A stretch of 64,000 nucleotides of DNA from Mycobacterium sp. ELW1 (GCF_008329905.1 NZ_CP032155.1:248001-312000); one strand, 5' to 3'; positions 51,804 to 61,737 are shown, counted from the first letter of the stretch. Notes: generated by a model not told the origin, from the sequence alone. A program made the numbers and translations.

Positions 51804-54801
51804 CTTCGCGGCGCAGCAGATCCGCTGCGCTCACCCCGCCGGCCCCGCCACCGCGGCGCGGGCGGTCGTCGCCCTCTTTCTTGCCGCGTGAGTTCAGCTT
51901 CTCGGTCGCCACCTCGGAGTCGCCCTGATCGGGTCGGCTGACCGGGATGGCGCGAGTCTCCTCGGCGCTGATCGCGGGGGAGACGTCGTCGCCGCCGGTC
52001 CGATCGTGTTGAGCGGGGATCGCCGTCGTCGCGTCCTCCGGAGCCGACATCGCCTGAGTCGGTTGCGCCGACGGCGGCGACGGGGGAGTCGGAGTCGGAG
52101 TCGAGCCCGGCTGCATCGACCCCCGGTCGCTTCGCTCCTGCCCGCCGGATCCCCGCAGCTCACCCAGCCATGACTCGATCTCCCGATCCGGCGCCGGCGG
52201 CGTGGGCGGGCGGTTGGTCTTGGCGGCCGAGGCAGCGGTGTTCACCGCGTTCTTCACGGCGTTCTTGGCCACCGAGAACCGGGTCGTCGGTGCTTCGGTG
52301 CCGGCTTCGACCGGATCGGGCATCCGCGCGGTTCCGGCGGCTGACGGGGCTTCCTGCGGCGGCGGCGGGTTGCGGTATTCGGCGCGGCCGACGACACGCG
52401 GCATCGCGCGGCCCTCGACGGGATGGGTCGGGTCGTGCGCCGGGCGTCGGGCCTCGGCTGCCGACACCGGCGCACCGGCACCCACCAGGGCGGAATCCGT
52501 TTCCCGCACGACGGGTCGCTTGCGCTCGTCGGTCAGGTGGGTCTCACCGAGGCCGATCTTGACCTGCAGGCGCTTCATCCAGCGTGGCGCCCACCAGCAG
52601 TCGTCGCCGAGCAGCTTCATGATCGCCGGGACCAGGAACATCCGGATGACGGTGGCGTCCAACAGCAAAGCGATCAGCAGACCGAAGGCCAGATACTTCA
52701 TCACGACCAGGTCGGAGAACGCGAACGCGGCGACCACCACGGCGAGCACCAGCGCGGCACCGGTGATGAGTCGGCCGGTGGTGGCTGTGCCGATCCGGAT
52801 GGCCTCCGCGGTGGACAGGCCGCGCTCACGGGCCTCCACCATCCGGGAGACCAGGAACACCTCGTAGTCCGTGGACAGACCCCAGATCACCGCGATGATC
52901 AGACCGATCATCGGGGCGAACAAGGGCTGTGGCGTGTAATTCAACAGCCCGGAACCGTGTCCGCCCTCGACGAACATCCAGGTCAGGATGCCCATGGTGG
53001 AGCCCAGCGTCAATGCGCTCATCAATGCGGCCTTGATGGGAAGCACCACCGAGCCGAACGCCAGGAACATCAAGACGGTGGTGGTGAGCACCAGGATCAG
53101 CACCATCAGCGGCAGCTTGTCGAACAGCGTCAAAATGCTGTCCTGAGCCAGCGCCTGGGTACCACCGACCAGGACCGTAGTACCGCGAGGTGGAGTCAGC
53201 GCGCGCAACTGCTCGATCTTCTGGGGTGCGGTACTGCTGTCTATCAGGCCGTTCTGGAGCACCCGTACGGACGGATCTTTTGATCCGCCATTCTGGGCCG
53301 AGCGCTCTTCCCACATCTTCGACGGATCGTCGCTGCCGGCGAAGCCGGACACCGTCTGCGCTTCGGCACGTAGATCGTCGAGCTGCTGATCGGTGACCGG
53401 TGAGCCGTTGTTGGTTTTGATGACCAGGGTCAGCGGTTCGGTGCGGAAACTGGAGAACTCTTTGTCGAACTGCTCCTGGGCGCTGCGCACCGGGTTGTCC
53501 GGCGGTAGGTACTTCTCGCTGAGCCCGCCCAACGCCAGCTGCCCCATCGGGATGATGAGCAACGTCATGATGATCACGATGGGAGCGGCAAAAGCGATGG
53601 GTCGCTTCATCACCACATTGACCAAGCGGCCCCAGAATCCCTTTTCGACCTCTTCGCGGGTCTTCGTCTTCTGAGTTTTTTCGATGAACCAGTCGATGAT
53701 CCTGCGGGAGAACGACCAGTTGGCCAGGAACGGCACCCGGAGCAGAGTCCGCACCCCCAGGGCGTCGACATTGGCGCCCAGAATTCCCAGGACCGCGGGC
53801 AGCACTGTGATCGACAGGAAGGCCGCGAGCAGCACCGACGCGATAATCGCGTAGGTGATCGACCGCAGGAAGCCAAGTGGAATCAGTAGAAGCGGTAGCG
53901 AGGACGCCACGATGATGACCGAGGAGAACGCAACGGTACGGCCCGATGTCATCACCGACCGCCGTACCGCCGCTTCGACGTCGTAACCTTCGGCAAGTTC
54001 CTCCCGGAACCTGCTGACCACGAACAATCCGTAGTCGATCGCGATACCGAAGCCCATCATCGTCACGACGGGCTGAGCGAAGAAATGCACCGGTCCGAAC
54101 TCGGCGGTCAACCGGAGGATACCGAGCGCCCCGCCGATGGTGAGGCCACCGATGATGGCGGGCAACGCGGCCGCGACGGCGCCGCCGAAGACGAAGAACA
54201 GGACCACGGCCACCAGCGGGACGATCGCGAGCTCAGCACGTTGCTGGTCGGTGCCGATAGTCCCGGTGAGCTCGCTGGCCAGCGGATTGAGGCCGGCGAG
54301 TTGGATAGTGCCGCCGTTGACCTTTTTGAGCGCCGGCTCGATGGTCTGGTAATTCTTCAGGATGGTGTCGTCGTCGTCGCCCTTGAGCGGGATGCTGATG
54401 AAGGTGTGACGTAGATCCGCCGTCTTCATCTGATTGACGGTCGGGTCGGTGGTGTCGGGAGCTTTCAGCCAGCCGACCCAACCCACGATCTGATCGGGAT
54501 GGTCCTTGACCACCTGGTCGAGCTCTTCGGTGACGGTCTTCTGCCAGTTCTTGTCAGTCACCTTCTCGTCGCCCGGTGGCGTCAGGATGGCGACCACGTG
54601 GCTGGTGCGGTCACGGCCGTACACCTCGTCGGCGAGCGTCGAGGCCCGCACCGACTCGCTGCCGTTGTCGTAGAAACCACTCTGGGTGACATGCTTGCCC
54701 AACGAGGCCCCGTATACGGCGCCACCGAGGCATAGCCCGACCATGACCGCGATCACGATGTATCGATATCGATACACAGTTCGACCCCACCAGGCGAACA
54801 C
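51793..54801 (-). CDS. mmpL3: trehalose monomycolate transporter MmpL3
   Basis: A 1002-residue RND transporter, essential in mycobacteria, that moves trehalose monomycolate across the inner membrane and is the target of SQ109-type inhibitors. It has 12 helices, two periplasmic porter domains, the proton-relay pairs Asp-Tyr in GFGIAIDYGLF and GLSTDYEVFLVSR, and a long cytosolic C-terminal tail (about 265 residues, Pro/Glu/Arg-rich) that ends in LLRREGRL. GTG 54801 has TTAGGAG just upstream. It follows the NYN gene after 49 nt. Position matches Rv0206c (944 residues in memory); here the tail is longer. It is followed by a strong hairpin. Confidence 0.96.
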   Translation of the reverse strand: MFAWWGRTVYRYRYIVIAVMVGLCLGGAVYGASLGKHVTQSGFYDNGSESVRASTLADEVYGRDRTSHVVAILTPPGDEKVTDKNWQKTVTEELDQVVKDHPDQIVGWVGWLKAPDTTDPTVNQMKTADLRHTFISIPLKGDDDDTILKNYQTIEPALKKVNGGTIQLAGLNPLASELTGTIGTDQQRAELAIVPLVAVVLFFVFGGAVAAALPAIIGGLTIGGALGILRLTAEFGPVHFFAQPVVTMMGFGIAIDYGLFVVSRFREELAEGYDVEAAVRRSVMTSGRTVAFSSVIIVASSLPLLLIPLGFLRSITYAIIASVLLAAFLSITVLPAVLGILGANVDALGVRTLLRVPFLANWSFSRRIIDWFIEKTQKTKTREEVEKGFWGRLVNVVMKRPIAFAAPIVIIMTLLIIPMGQLALGGLSEKYLPPDNPVRSAQEQFDKEFSSFRTEPLTLVIKTNNGSPVTDQQLDDLRAEAQTVSGFAGSDDPSKMWEERSAQNGGSKDPSVRVLQNGLIDSSTAPQKIEQLRALTPPRGTTVLVGGTQALAQDSILTLFDKLPLMVLILVLTTTVLMFLAFGSVVLPIKAALMSALTLGSTMGILTWMFVEGGHGSGLLNYTPQPLFAPMIGLIIAVIWGLSTDYEVFLVSRMVEARERGLSTAEAIRIGTATTGRLITGAALVLAVVVAAFAFSDLVVMKYLAFGLLIALLLDATVIRMFLVPAIMKLLGDDCWWAPRWMKRLQVKIGLGETHLTDERKRPVVRETDSALVGAGAPVSAAEARRPAHDPTHPVEGRAMPRVVGRAEYRNPPPPQEAPSAAGTARMPDPVEAGTEAPTTRFSVAKNAVKNAVNTAASAAKTNRPPTPPAPDREIESWLGELRGSGGQERSDRGSMQPGSTPTPTPPSPPSAQPTQAMSAPEDATTAIPAQHDRTGGDDVSPAISAEETRAIPVSRPDQGDSEVATEKLNSRGKKEGDDRPRRGGGAGGVSAADLLRREGRL

Positions 54802-54850
54802 CTAAGCTCCTAACCAAATCTTTTGCGACCTGCGCATCGGTTTCTCCTAC

Positions 54851-55540
54851 TCAGACGCGCGATGTCAGTAATGAGGACAGCGGCCGGAACGGTTGTAGCC
54901 ATGCCCCCTGCTCTGGGAGCGAATCTAGGCCGATTCGCGGCAGCGGCTCTCGGAAAACACCAGGAATGTCCTCCAGGTCGACAAACTCCAAGGTATCCGA
55001 CGCTAACGCCCAGCTGGCATGTTCGCGAAATCCGAGCACGTAGGCGGGGGTGCCGGCCTTGGCGATTTCCTCGAGCGGCGCGCGAAACGCCTGCCCGTCG
55101 GCCGAGGCGACCAGTACCGCGGCCAGACCCTCGGTGCGACGCAACTCGATGTGGGCCAGCATGTCGGAGTCGACGTCGCTGTCCTCGTCGATCTTGGGCT
55201 TGGCGAACACCGCGAAACCCACGTTGCGCAGCGCTTCCACCCAAGGCCGAACGACGTCCGCGCTGCCGGGTGCGATGTTGGTGAACACTGTCGCCTCCGG
55301 TTCCACCGGGACTTCCGGGTGGCCGGCCGACAGTTCGGCCGTGCGGGCCAACAGCCAGCGGCCCAGCGCGTCGAACCGCGGCCGGTGTGCGGCCGTCGGT
55401 CGGCCGCCGAGGATCGAACCCAGGCCCATGTCCAGGTTGGGTGCATCCCAGACCAGAAGTACCCGCTGAATCGGCGGACTCACCGGCTGTTCTCCGCTGT
55501 CCGGCAGTGCGGGTGCCGTCGCGTCGTCGATCACACTCAT
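54851..55540 (-). CDS. NYN-domain-like protein (Rv0207c-like)
   Basis: A 229-residue protein with a Pro/Ser-rich start, then a PIN-like NYN fold: RVLLVWDAPNLDMGLGSILGG gives the first acidic residue and Asn, DSDMLAHI the second, and LVASADGQAFRAPLEEIAKAGTPAYVLGF the SxDxDF-like third. NYN proteins are often RNases or RNA-binding. ATG 55540 has GGTGAGG 6-12 nt upstream; GTG 55567 would overlap trmB. The gene lies 7 nt after trmB and 49 nt before mmpL3, the order known from Rv0208c-Rv0206c. With a tRNA methyltransferase next door, an RNA role is plausible. Confidence 0.85.
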   Translation of the reverse strand: MSVIDDATAPALPDSGEQPVSPPIQRVLLVWDAPNLDMGLGSILGGRPTAAHRPRFDALGRWLLARTAELSAGHPEVPVEPEATVFTNIAPGSADVVRPWVEALRNVGFAVFAKPKIDEDSDVDSDMLAHIELRRTEGLAAVLVASADGQAFRAPLEEIAKAGTPAYVLGFREHASWALASDTLEFVDLEDIPGVFREPLPRIGLDSLPEQGAWLQPFRPLSSLLTSRV

Positions 55541-55547
55541 CGTTGCC

Positions 55548-56330
55548 TCACCCACGGTCTCGCTCAACCACAGAGGGTCGTTTCAACCACAGAAGTTCGG
55601 CCACCGCGCTGCCCGCCTCAGCGGCCTTCGTCTCGTATTTGGTCCGCGGACGTTTCACCGAGATCGGCAGCTCGTCGCCGGGCTGTATGCGACGCAGCAG
55701 GGGCTCGGCGTCACCCGCCTCGGCGATCTGCTCGGCGTAGCCCGCGTGGTCGGTGGCGGCGTGGAGCACACCACCGGGTCGCAGTCGGTCGGCGATCAGC
55801 GAGATCGTGTTCGGCTGCAGCAGCCGGCGCTTGTGGTGGCGTGACTTCGGCCACGGGTCCGGGAAGAACACCCGAACCCCGGTCAGCGAGCCAGGGCCGA
55901 ACATGTTCTCCAGGACGTCGACGGCGTCGCCGCGGACCAGCCGGATGTTGGGCACCCCCTCGCGGCCGACCGCGCTGAGCAGCTGAGCCAGCCCGCGCTT
56001 GTAGACCTCGACAGCGACCACGTCGATGTCCGGCTCGGCCATCGCCATCGCCAGCGTCGACGTCCCGGTTCCGCAGCCGATTTCCAGGACGACGGGCGCC
56101 TGCCTGCCGAACCACGCCGTGGTGTCCAGTAGCCCCGCAGGCTTCTCGCCTTCTCTTGCCTGGGTGCCCATCTCCGGCCACAGCCGGTCCCACGCATCCT
56201 GCTGCGCCTCGGTCAGCGTGGAACGCCGCGAACGGAAGCTGGTGATCCGGGGATAGGGATGCGCCGGCCAGACATCGGGCGTGGCTGAGCCACCGTGGCG
56301 CTGCGCATGCATTTGTCCATGGTCGCTCAT
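55548..56330 (-). CDS. trmB: tRNA (guanine-N7-)-methyltransferase TrmB
   Basis: A 260-residue SAM-dependent enzyme that methylates G46 of tRNAs. The SAM-binding motif is VVLEIGCGTGTSTLAMA, the DAVDVLENMF loop contacts adenine, and RVFFPDPWPKSRHHKRRLL is the diagnostic catalytic motif. ATG 56330 (MSDHGQMHAQ) aligns with the M. tuberculosis start MVHHGQMHAQ as I recall it; the frame continues far upstream only because of the divergent gene. It is first in the operon trmB-NYN-mmpL3, divergent from the P-loop-like pair. Confidence 0.95.
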   Translation of the reverse strand: MSDHGQMHAQRHGGSATPDVWPAHPYPRITSFRSRRSTLTEAQQDAWDRLWPEMGTQAREGEKPAGLLDTTAWFGRQAPVVLEIGCGTGTSTLAMAMAEPDIDVVAVEVYKRGLAQLLSAVGREGVPNIRLVRGDAVDVLENMFGPGSLTGVRVFFPDPWPKSRHHKRRLLQPNTISLIADRLRPGGVLHAATDHAGYAEQIAEAGDAEPLLRRIQPGDELPISVKRPRTKYETKAAEAGSAVAELLWLKRPSVVERDRG

Positions 56331-56423
56331 GAACAGAGGTGTACCCGCTCCGTGGTGCATATTGATACCCAACAGTTGCCTTCTCCTGGTAGTGGCTCGC
56401 GCCACACGCCCGCTGATGCCAGC

Positions 56424-57323
56424 ATGTCCGTTGTGGTGGGGCTGCCGGTGCGGGTCGGGGTGGTCGGCCGGCCCGGGTGCGGCCTGCGCACGGTGACCCG
56501 CGTGCTGCGTGGTGCCGGTGTGACGGTGGTGGCGCCGGCGGGCGTTGTCGACCTGGACGTTCACGTCTTCGCCGAGACGATGAAGCCCGAGGACCGGCGT
56601 GCGCTGACCACATCGCCGCGGCCCGTCGTCGCGGTCCTCAACAAGGCCGATCTGACCGGATTCGGCGGGAGCGGGCCGGTCGCCGCGGCCGCCGAGCGCT
56701 GCCGGCTGCTCGGCGACCGTATGGGTGTGCCGGTCTATCCGTTGGCCGGATTGGCGGCGGTCGCCGCGGTGGACGACCGGATCCTGGACGACGAGATGCT
56801 CGGCGCGCTGCGGACGCTCACCCTCGACCCGGCCGACCTGGGCTCCACTGACCGGTTCGCGGCCGGCGAGCACCGGCTGCCCGGCGCGATCCGGCAGCGC
56901 CTGCTCGTCGACCTCGATCTGTTCGGTATTGCGCACGCGGTGCTGGCGCTGCGCCACGGCGCGGATCGAGCCGGAGTGATCGCGGCGCTGCGTCGGGCGA
57001 GTGCGCTCGACGGGTTGCTCGCGGGGCTCGAGGCGGCCGTGGCACCGGTGCGCTACCGGCGGTTGACCGAGGAGTTCGCCGAGTCGGCCGCCGACGAGGC
57101 TGTCGCCGCCAGGATGGCCGCGGCGATCGAGGTGGTGCAGGCCGCCGGGATGACCGTCGATGCCGGCGTCAGCGCTGACGCCCACCTGCGGCGTGCGTTG
57201 TCTGGCAGCGGTATTCGCGCGGACCGGTGTCGCGGCTGCACGGCCGGTGCGGCGCTGACATCGCCCGCGGCTCGCTGCGGCTGTGGGAACGCGCGGGCGG
57301 TGTCCCGGAACCGGTGGAGCTGA
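56424..57323 (+). CDS. TRAFAC-like P-loop protein with degenerate Walker A (Rv0209-like)
   Basis: A 299-residue protein. The N-terminus RVGVVGRPGCGLRTVTRVLRGAGVTVV looks like a GTPase P-loop, but the usual Lys before Ser/Thr is replaced (GRPGCGLRT). NKADL is a clear G4 motif. A helical C-terminal part follows (LFGIAHAVLALRHGADRAGVIAALR). It has no signal peptide. ATG 56424 is chosen because the 24 codons upstream have low GC at third positions, unlike real genes here. It is followed 4 nt after its stop by a larger relative, as in Rv0209-Rv0210. Nucleotide binding may be weak or regulatory. Confidence 0.78.
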   Translation: MSVVVGLPVRVGVVGRPGCGLRTVTRVLRGAGVTVVAPAGVVDLDVHVFAETMKPEDRRALTTSPRPVVAVLNKADLTGFGGSGPVAAAAERCRLLGDRMGVPVYPLAGLAAVAAVDDRILDDEMLGALRTLTLDPADLGSTDRFAAGEHRLPGAIRQRLLVDLDLFGIAHAVLALRHGADRAGVIAALRRASALDGLLAGLEAAVAPVRYRRLTEEFAESAADEAVAARMAAAIEVVQAAGMTVDAGVSADAHLRRALSGSGIRADRCRGCTAGAALTSPAARCGCGNARAVSRNRWS

Positions 57324-57327
57324 CGCC

Positions 57328-58761
57328 GTGACCGACCCGGTGGATTCGCTGGTGTCGCAGCTCGATCCGAGCCTGCCGATGCCCTCGATCGTCCGGCGCG
57401 ACGTGGTGCTGGTGGCCGGTCCGTGGCTGTCCGGGACCAGCAGTGTGGTCACCGCTCTGCGGGAGCGGTTGCCTGACCACGCGGTGGTCGAAACCGACGA
57501 GCTGGCCGCCGGCCAGGCGCCCGCAGCGGTGGTGTTCGTGGTCTCGGCCACCGCGTCGCTGACCGAATCGGATTGTGCGCTGCTGGATTTCGTCACCGCC
57601 GACACCGACGCCGTTCTCGGGGTGGTGGCCAAGATCGACGTTTATCGCACCTGGCGCGACGTGCTCGCCGCCGACCGTGCGTTGGTGGAGCAGCGGGCAC
57701 CCCGCTACCGCGACATGCCCTGGGTCGGCGCGGCTGCCGCGCCCGATCTGGGCGAGCCCGTCGTCGACGAACTCGTCACCGCGCTCCGGGAGATCCTCGC
57801 CGACGACACCCGAGATCGGCGAAATCACTTGCGGGCCATGGAGAATCGACTGCTGACGGTGCACCGACGGCTGGAGCTCGACGTCGCAGGCGCCGGCCGG
57901 GAAGCGCGCCTGGCGGCGCTGCGCGTCCAGCGCACCTCAGCGGTGCACCGGTACCGGGTGGACAAGTCGCAGCGGTCCATCGCGCTGCGCGCCCGGATTC
58001 AGCAAGCCCGGCTTGAGCTGACCTACTTCGCCCGCAACCGATGCGCGTCGGTGCGGACGGAGTTGCAGGAAGACGTGGCGGGTCTGAGCCGACGCAGCCT
58101 GCCCCGGTTCCCCGATGAGGTGCGGCGCCGGGCGGAGGAGGTGGCCGACGACGTCGCCGCCGGCGTCACCCGGCAACTGGCCGACGTCGGCGAGGAACTG
58201 GGTCTGGCGGTCGAGCCGGTGGAGTCGCGTCCCGAGGTCGAGGTGGGCGCCGCGCCACCGCGAGCCCGCGGTGCGGAGACCCGGTTGATGCTGCTGCTGG
58301 GCGGCGGCTTCGGTGCGGGGGTGGCGCTGACCCTGAGCCGGCTGTTCGCCGAGCTGGCGCCGCAGTGGACGGTGGGTGGCGGGATCGCCGGCGCCGTGAT
58401 CGGGGTCGCCCTGACCCTGTGGGTGGTCGGAGTCCGCGGCCTCCTGCATGACCGGGCGATCCTGGATCGGTGGGTGGCGGAGGTCCTCGGCCGGCAGCGC
58501 ACCGCGCTGGAGGAGTGGGTGGCCACCCACATGCTGGGGGCGGAGGCGTCGTTGGGGTGTGTCGCCGCCGAACGTGACGCCGCCGACCGCGCCCGCACCG
58601 AGGACACCGTCGCCCGCATCGACCGGGAGATCCGCGAACATGCGACCGCGAGTGCCCGAGCGGTCGTGCTGCGGGACCGGCAGGCGCCGGCGATCGAGCG
58701 GGCGCTGGCAGCGGTCCGCGACGAACTAGACGCGCTCCATACAGCCAAACAGGCGAATTAG
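57328..58761 (+). CDS. dynamin-like membrane-associated P-loop protein (Rv0210-like)
   Basis: A 477-residue protein. The G-domain-like part has VLVAGPWLSGTSSVVTAL (Walker A without Lys), VVFVVSATASLTESDCALLDFV and GVVAKIDVYRTWRDVL. A long coiled-coil region (about residues 155-300) with many Arg and Glu precedes two hydrophobic segments (about 325-345 and 353-375) and another coiled coil, so overall it resembles a bacterial dynamin-like protein inserted in or bending the membrane. GTG 57328 has GGTGGAG upstream. It is translated directly after the smaller P-loop-like protein, probably its heterodimer partner. A T-rich hairpin follows. Confidence 0.78.
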   Translation: MTDPVDSLVSQLDPSLPMPSIVRRDVVLVAGPWLSGTSSVVTALRERLPDHAVVETDELAAGQAPAAVVFVVSATASLTESDCALLDFVTADTDAVLGVVAKIDVYRTWRDVLAADRALVEQRAPRYRDMPWVGAAAAPDLGEPVVDELVTALREILADDTRDRRNHLRAMENRLLTVHRRLELDVAGAGREARLAALRVQRTSAVHRYRVDKSQRSIALRARIQQARLELTYFARNRCASVRTELQEDVAGLSRRSLPRFPDEVRRRAEEVADDVAAGVTRQLADVGEELGLAVEPVESRPEVEVGAAPPRARGAETRLMLLLGGGFGAGVALTLSRLFAELAPQWTVGGGIAGAVIGVALTLWVVGVRGLLHDRAILDRWVAEVLGRQRTALEEWVATHMLGAEASLGCVAAERDAADRARTEDTVARIDREIREHATASARAVVLRDRQAPAIERALAAVRDELDALHTAKQAN

Positions 58762-58804
58762 CGGCTTCTGAATCGTTCCTGTGAGTGATCGGACATAATC
58801 CCGA

Positions 58805-58841
58805 TTAACCGCGGGTATCTCACCCGCGTTAACCTACTTTT
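58805..58841 (+). terminator. hairpin with T-rich tail upstream of pckG
   Basis: TTAACCGCGGGT and ACCCGCGTTAA pair with one bulged base around ATCTC, followed by CCTACTTTT. It lies 43 nt after the stop at 58761 and 82 nt before pckG. It ends the P-loop pair transcript; an operator role for pckG cannot be excluded. Confidence 0.6.
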
Positions 58842-58913
58842 CAGGGAGGACCGTGTCTCGGCGCGGAATCCGGCCTGCGTCCTGGCCATAAAAATAAGCA
58901 GGAGAATAGAGCG

Positions 58914-60740
58914 ATGACTTCAGCGACCATCCCCGGTCTGGATAACGCACCGACCAAGCATCAGGGCCTGCTCGCTTGGGTCCAGGAAGTCGCCGAACTC
59001 ACGCAGCCCGACCGGGTGGTCTTCGCCGACGGCTCCGAAGAGGAATACCAGCGGTTGTGCGACGAGCTGGTCGCCGCCGGAACCTTCACCAAGCTGAGCG
59101 ACTCCGAGGAGCCGAGCTCCTATCTCGCCCGTTCAGCCCCCTCGGACGTGGCACGCGTCGAGTCGCGCACGTTCATCTGCTCGGAGCGGGAGATCGACGC
59201 CGGCCCCACGAACAACTGGATGGACCCGGCCGAGATGCGCGGCCTGATGACCGAGCTGTACCGCGGTTCGATGCGCGGCCGCACGATGTACGTGGTGCCG
59301 TTCTGCATGGGCCCCCTCGGCGCCGACGACCCCAAGCTGGGCGTCGAAATCACCGACTCCGAATATGTGGTCGTCTCCATGCGGACGATGACGCGGATGG
59401 GCAAGGCCGCGCTGGAGAAGATCGGCGACGACGGTTTCTTCGTCAAGGCGCTGCACTCACTCGGTGCGCCGCTCGCGCCGGGCGAAGAAGACGTGCCGTG
59501 GCCGTGCAACGACACCAAATACATCACCCACTTCCCGGAGACCCGCGAGATCTGGAGCTTCGGTTCGGGTTACGGCGGCAACGCGCTGCTGGGCAAGAAG
59601 TGCTACTCGCTGCGCATCGCCTCGGCCATGGCGCATGACGAGGGCTGGCTCGCCGAGCACATGCTGATCCTCAAGCTGATCTCCCCGGAGAACAAGTCGT
59701 ACTTCGTGGCCGCCGCGTTCCCGTCGGCGTGTGGCAAGACCAACCTCGCGATGCTGCAGCCGACCATCCCCGGCTGGCGCGCCGAGACCGTCGGCGACGA
59801 CATCGCCTGGATGCGTTTCGGCAAGGACGGCCGGCTGTACGCCACCAACCCGGAGTTCGGCTTCTTCGGCGTCGCGCCGGGCACCAACTGGAGCTCCAAC
59901 CCGAACGCGATGAAGACCGTCGCGGCAGGCAACACCGTCTTCACCAACGTCGCGCTGACCGACGACGGCGGTGTGTGGTGGGAGGGCCTCGAAGGCGATC
60001 CGCAGCACCTGATCGACTGGAAGGGCAACGATTGGGAAGCGGGGTCGTCCGAGAAGGCGGCTCATCCGAACTCGCGCTACTGCACCCCGATGTCGCAGTG
60101 CCCGACCCTGGCCCCCGAGTGGGACGACCCGCAGGGCGTGCCGATCTCGGCGATCCTGTTCGGCGGCCGTCGCAAGACCACGGTGCCGCTGGTGACCCAG
60201 GCCCGCGATTGGCAGCACGGCGTCTTCATCGGGGCCACGCTGGGCTCCGAGCAGACCGCCGCCGCCGAGGGCAAGGTCGGCACCGTCCGTCGTGACCCGA
60301 TGGCCATGCTGCCGTTCCTCGGCTACAACGTCGGCGACTACTTCGCCCACTGGATCAACCTCGGCAAGAACGCCGACGAGTCGAAGATGCCGAAGATCTT
60401 CTTCGTCAACTGGTTCCGCCGCGGCGACGACGGCCGCTTCCTGTGGCCGGGCTTCGGCGAGAACAGCCGCGTGATGAAGTGGATCATCGAGCGGGTCGAG
60501 GGCAAGGCCAACGGTTCCACCACGCCGATCGGCATCGTGCCGAGCGCCGGCGACCTGGACCTCGAGGGCTTGGACGCCGATCCGGCCGACGTGAACGAGG
60601 CGCTGGCGGTCAACGTCCAGGAATGGCGCGACGAGCTCCCGCAGATCGAGGAGTGGTTCGAGTTCGTCGGCGAGAAGCTGCCGACCGGGGTGAAGGACGA
60701 GTTCGAGGCGCTCAAGCAGCGCCTCGCCGAAGCCGACTGA
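58914..60740 (+). CDS. pckG: phosphoenolpyruvate carboxykinase (GTP)
   Basis: A 608-residue cytoplasmic enzyme that converts oxaloacetate and GTP to PEP, GDP and CO2, central to growth on fatty acids. The GTP-type P-loop with the reactive Cys is [13 protein letters not shown]. Metal and substrate contacts are [27 protein letters not shown], and [15 protein letters not shown]. Length is typical (606 in M. tuberculosis, known there as pckA/Rv0211). AGGAGA lies 7 nt before ATG 58914. It is adjacent to fadD4, in line with lipid-fuelled gluconeogenesis. Confidence 0.97.
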   Translation: MTSATIPGLDNAPTKHQGLLAWVQEVAELTQPDRVVFADGSEEEYQRLCDELVAAGTFTKLSDSEEPSSYLARSAPSDVARVESRTFICSEREIDAGPTNNWMDPAEMRGLMTELYRGSMRGRTMYVVPFCMGPLGADDPKLGVEITDSEYVVVSMRTMTRMGKAALEKIGDDGFFVKALHSLGAPLAPGEEDVPWPCNDTKYITHFPETREIWSFGSGYGGNALLGKKCYSLRIASAMAHDEGWLAEHMLILKLISPENKSYFVAAAFPSACGKTNLAMLQPTIPGWRAETVGDDIAWMRFGKDGRLYATNPEFGFFGVAPGTNWSSNPNAMKTVAAGNTVFTNVALTDDGGVWWEGLEGDPQHLIDWKGNDWEAGSSEKAAHPNSRYCTPMSQCPTLAPEWDDPQGVPISAILFGGRRKTTVPLVTQARDWQHGVFIGATLGSEQTAAAEGKVGTVRRDPMAMLPFLGYNVGDYFAHWINLGKNADESKMPKIFFVNWFRRGDDGRFLWPGFGENSRVMKWIIERVEGKANGSTTPIGIVPSAGDLDLEGLDADPADVNEALAVNVQEWRDELPQIEEWFEFVGEKLPTGVKDEFEALKQRLAEAD

Positions 60741-60778
60741 CCTGGGCCGTTACGGCCTTCTCGGCCGCTGACCCCAGC

Positions 60779-60784
60779 TAATAT
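60779..60784 (+). promoter_or_regulatory. predicted -10 element (TAATAT), leaderless DUF4436 gene
   Basis: TAATAT, the best TANNNT match in the window, lies 7 nt before GTG 60792. Confidence 0.55.
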
Positions 60785-60791
60785 CCGTTCG

Positions 60792-61697
60792 GTGGGGGTC
60801 CCGTCGGCCGATGCGCCGGCGCCGGTGCAGAATGCGCCAGCGCCCGCCCAGTCGTGGTGGCGCCGGATTGCCACGGTCGGCGTCATCCTCGCCATCTACG
60901 TCGGGTCGGTGGCCGGCTACTTCTGGATCGACAGCTCGGCGCATTCACTCAAGCCCACCAGCATGGACACCGCCAACGAGACCGTTGTCCTGCTGGAACT
61001 GACAGCCATTCATCCACTCGACAATCGCGTGGATGTCGAGGTTCTGGTGATCCCGCAGAAGGGCTTCCTGGATCCCGAGTTCGGCAATCTCACCACCGAC
61101 ATGGTGGTGCAGCTGTGTCCGTGTATCGAGTTCGGCGAACTGACCTTCCCCACGGGGCAGGTTCCCAAAGTCGTCAAGACCTCGCTGCTGGCCACCGGTG
61201 ACGCCGACAGGTGGCCGTTCGATAAGTACACCACCGAGACCATCGGCGCCGACGTGTATGTCGGCTCGGGCGACTCGAGGCGCTTTGTGCCTGCCCGGGT
61301 GGAGGTGAGTGGATCGCTGTACGGCTGGGACGTTCGCAGCGATCGGACGGGGCCCGTCACCCATTCCGGCGGCGCCAACGACAACGCGACCGTCACCTTC
61401 TCCCGATCCCGCGGACCGCTGGCCCTGATCTTCGGGATCTGCCTGGTCTTGCTGACGCTGCCGGCGCTGGCGCTGTACGCCGCGATCGAAATGCTGCTGG
61501 GCAAGAAGAAATTCCAGCCGCCGTTCTCGACCTGGTTCGCCGCGATGCTCTTCGCGGTCGTCCCGATCCGCAACGTGCTCCCCGGTGATCCGCCGCCGGG
61601 GTCCTGGATCGACGAGGCGCTTGTCTTCTGGGTGCTGGTGGCGTTGGTCGCGGCGCTGGTGATCTACCTGGCGGCCTGGGCTCGGCACAGCGACTGA
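60792..61697 (+). CDS. DUF4436 family membrane protein
   Basis: A 301-residue membrane protein. One N-terminal helix (about residues 25-48) is followed by an extracytoplasmic beta-rich domain (ETVVLLELTAIHPLDNRVDVEVLVIP, with two close Cys in QLCPCIEF), then three C-terminal helices (LALIFGICLVLLTLPALALYAAI, TWFAAMLFAVVPIRNVLPGDPPPGSWIDE, LVFWVLVALVAALVIYLA). The PIRNVLPGDPPPGSWIDE loop is the strongest DUF4436 signature. The GTG start follows a leaderless-type promoter. The function of the family is unknown. It sits between pckG and fadD4. Confidence 0.87.
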   Translation: MGVPSADAPAPVQNAPAPAQSWWRRIATVGVILAIYVGSVAGYFWIDSSAHSLKPTSMDTANETVVLLELTAIHPLDNRVDVEVLVIPQKGFLDPEFGNLTTDMVVQLCPCIEFGELTFPTGQVPKVVKTSLLATGDADRWPFDKYTTETIGADVYVGSGDSRRFVPARVEVSGSLYGWDVRSDRTGPVTHSGGANDNATVTFSRSRGPLALIFGICLVLLTLPALALYAAIEMLLGKKKFQPPFSTWFAAMLFAVVPIRNVLPGDPPPGSWIDEALVFWVLVALVAALVIYLAAWARHSD

Positions 61698-61711
61698 CTG
61701 GCGGCACCTAG

Positions 61712-61725
61712 TTGACGCCTGTCAA
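61712..61725. promoter_or_regulatory. operator-like dyad before fadD4
   Basis: TTGAC-GCCT-GTCAA is a perfect inverted repeat 12 nt upstream of the predicted -10 hexamer of fadD4. Size and position suit a TetR-type lipid-responsive repressor. It overlaps a -35-like TTGACG. Confidence 0.5.
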
Positions 61726-61737
61726 TTCGTGCTGTCG

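Noticed and set aside
56295..56423. N-terminal extension of the Rv0209-like gene
   Set aside because: Codons in this stretch have low GC at third positions and it covers the divergent trmB promoter region, so the ATG at 56424 is preferred.
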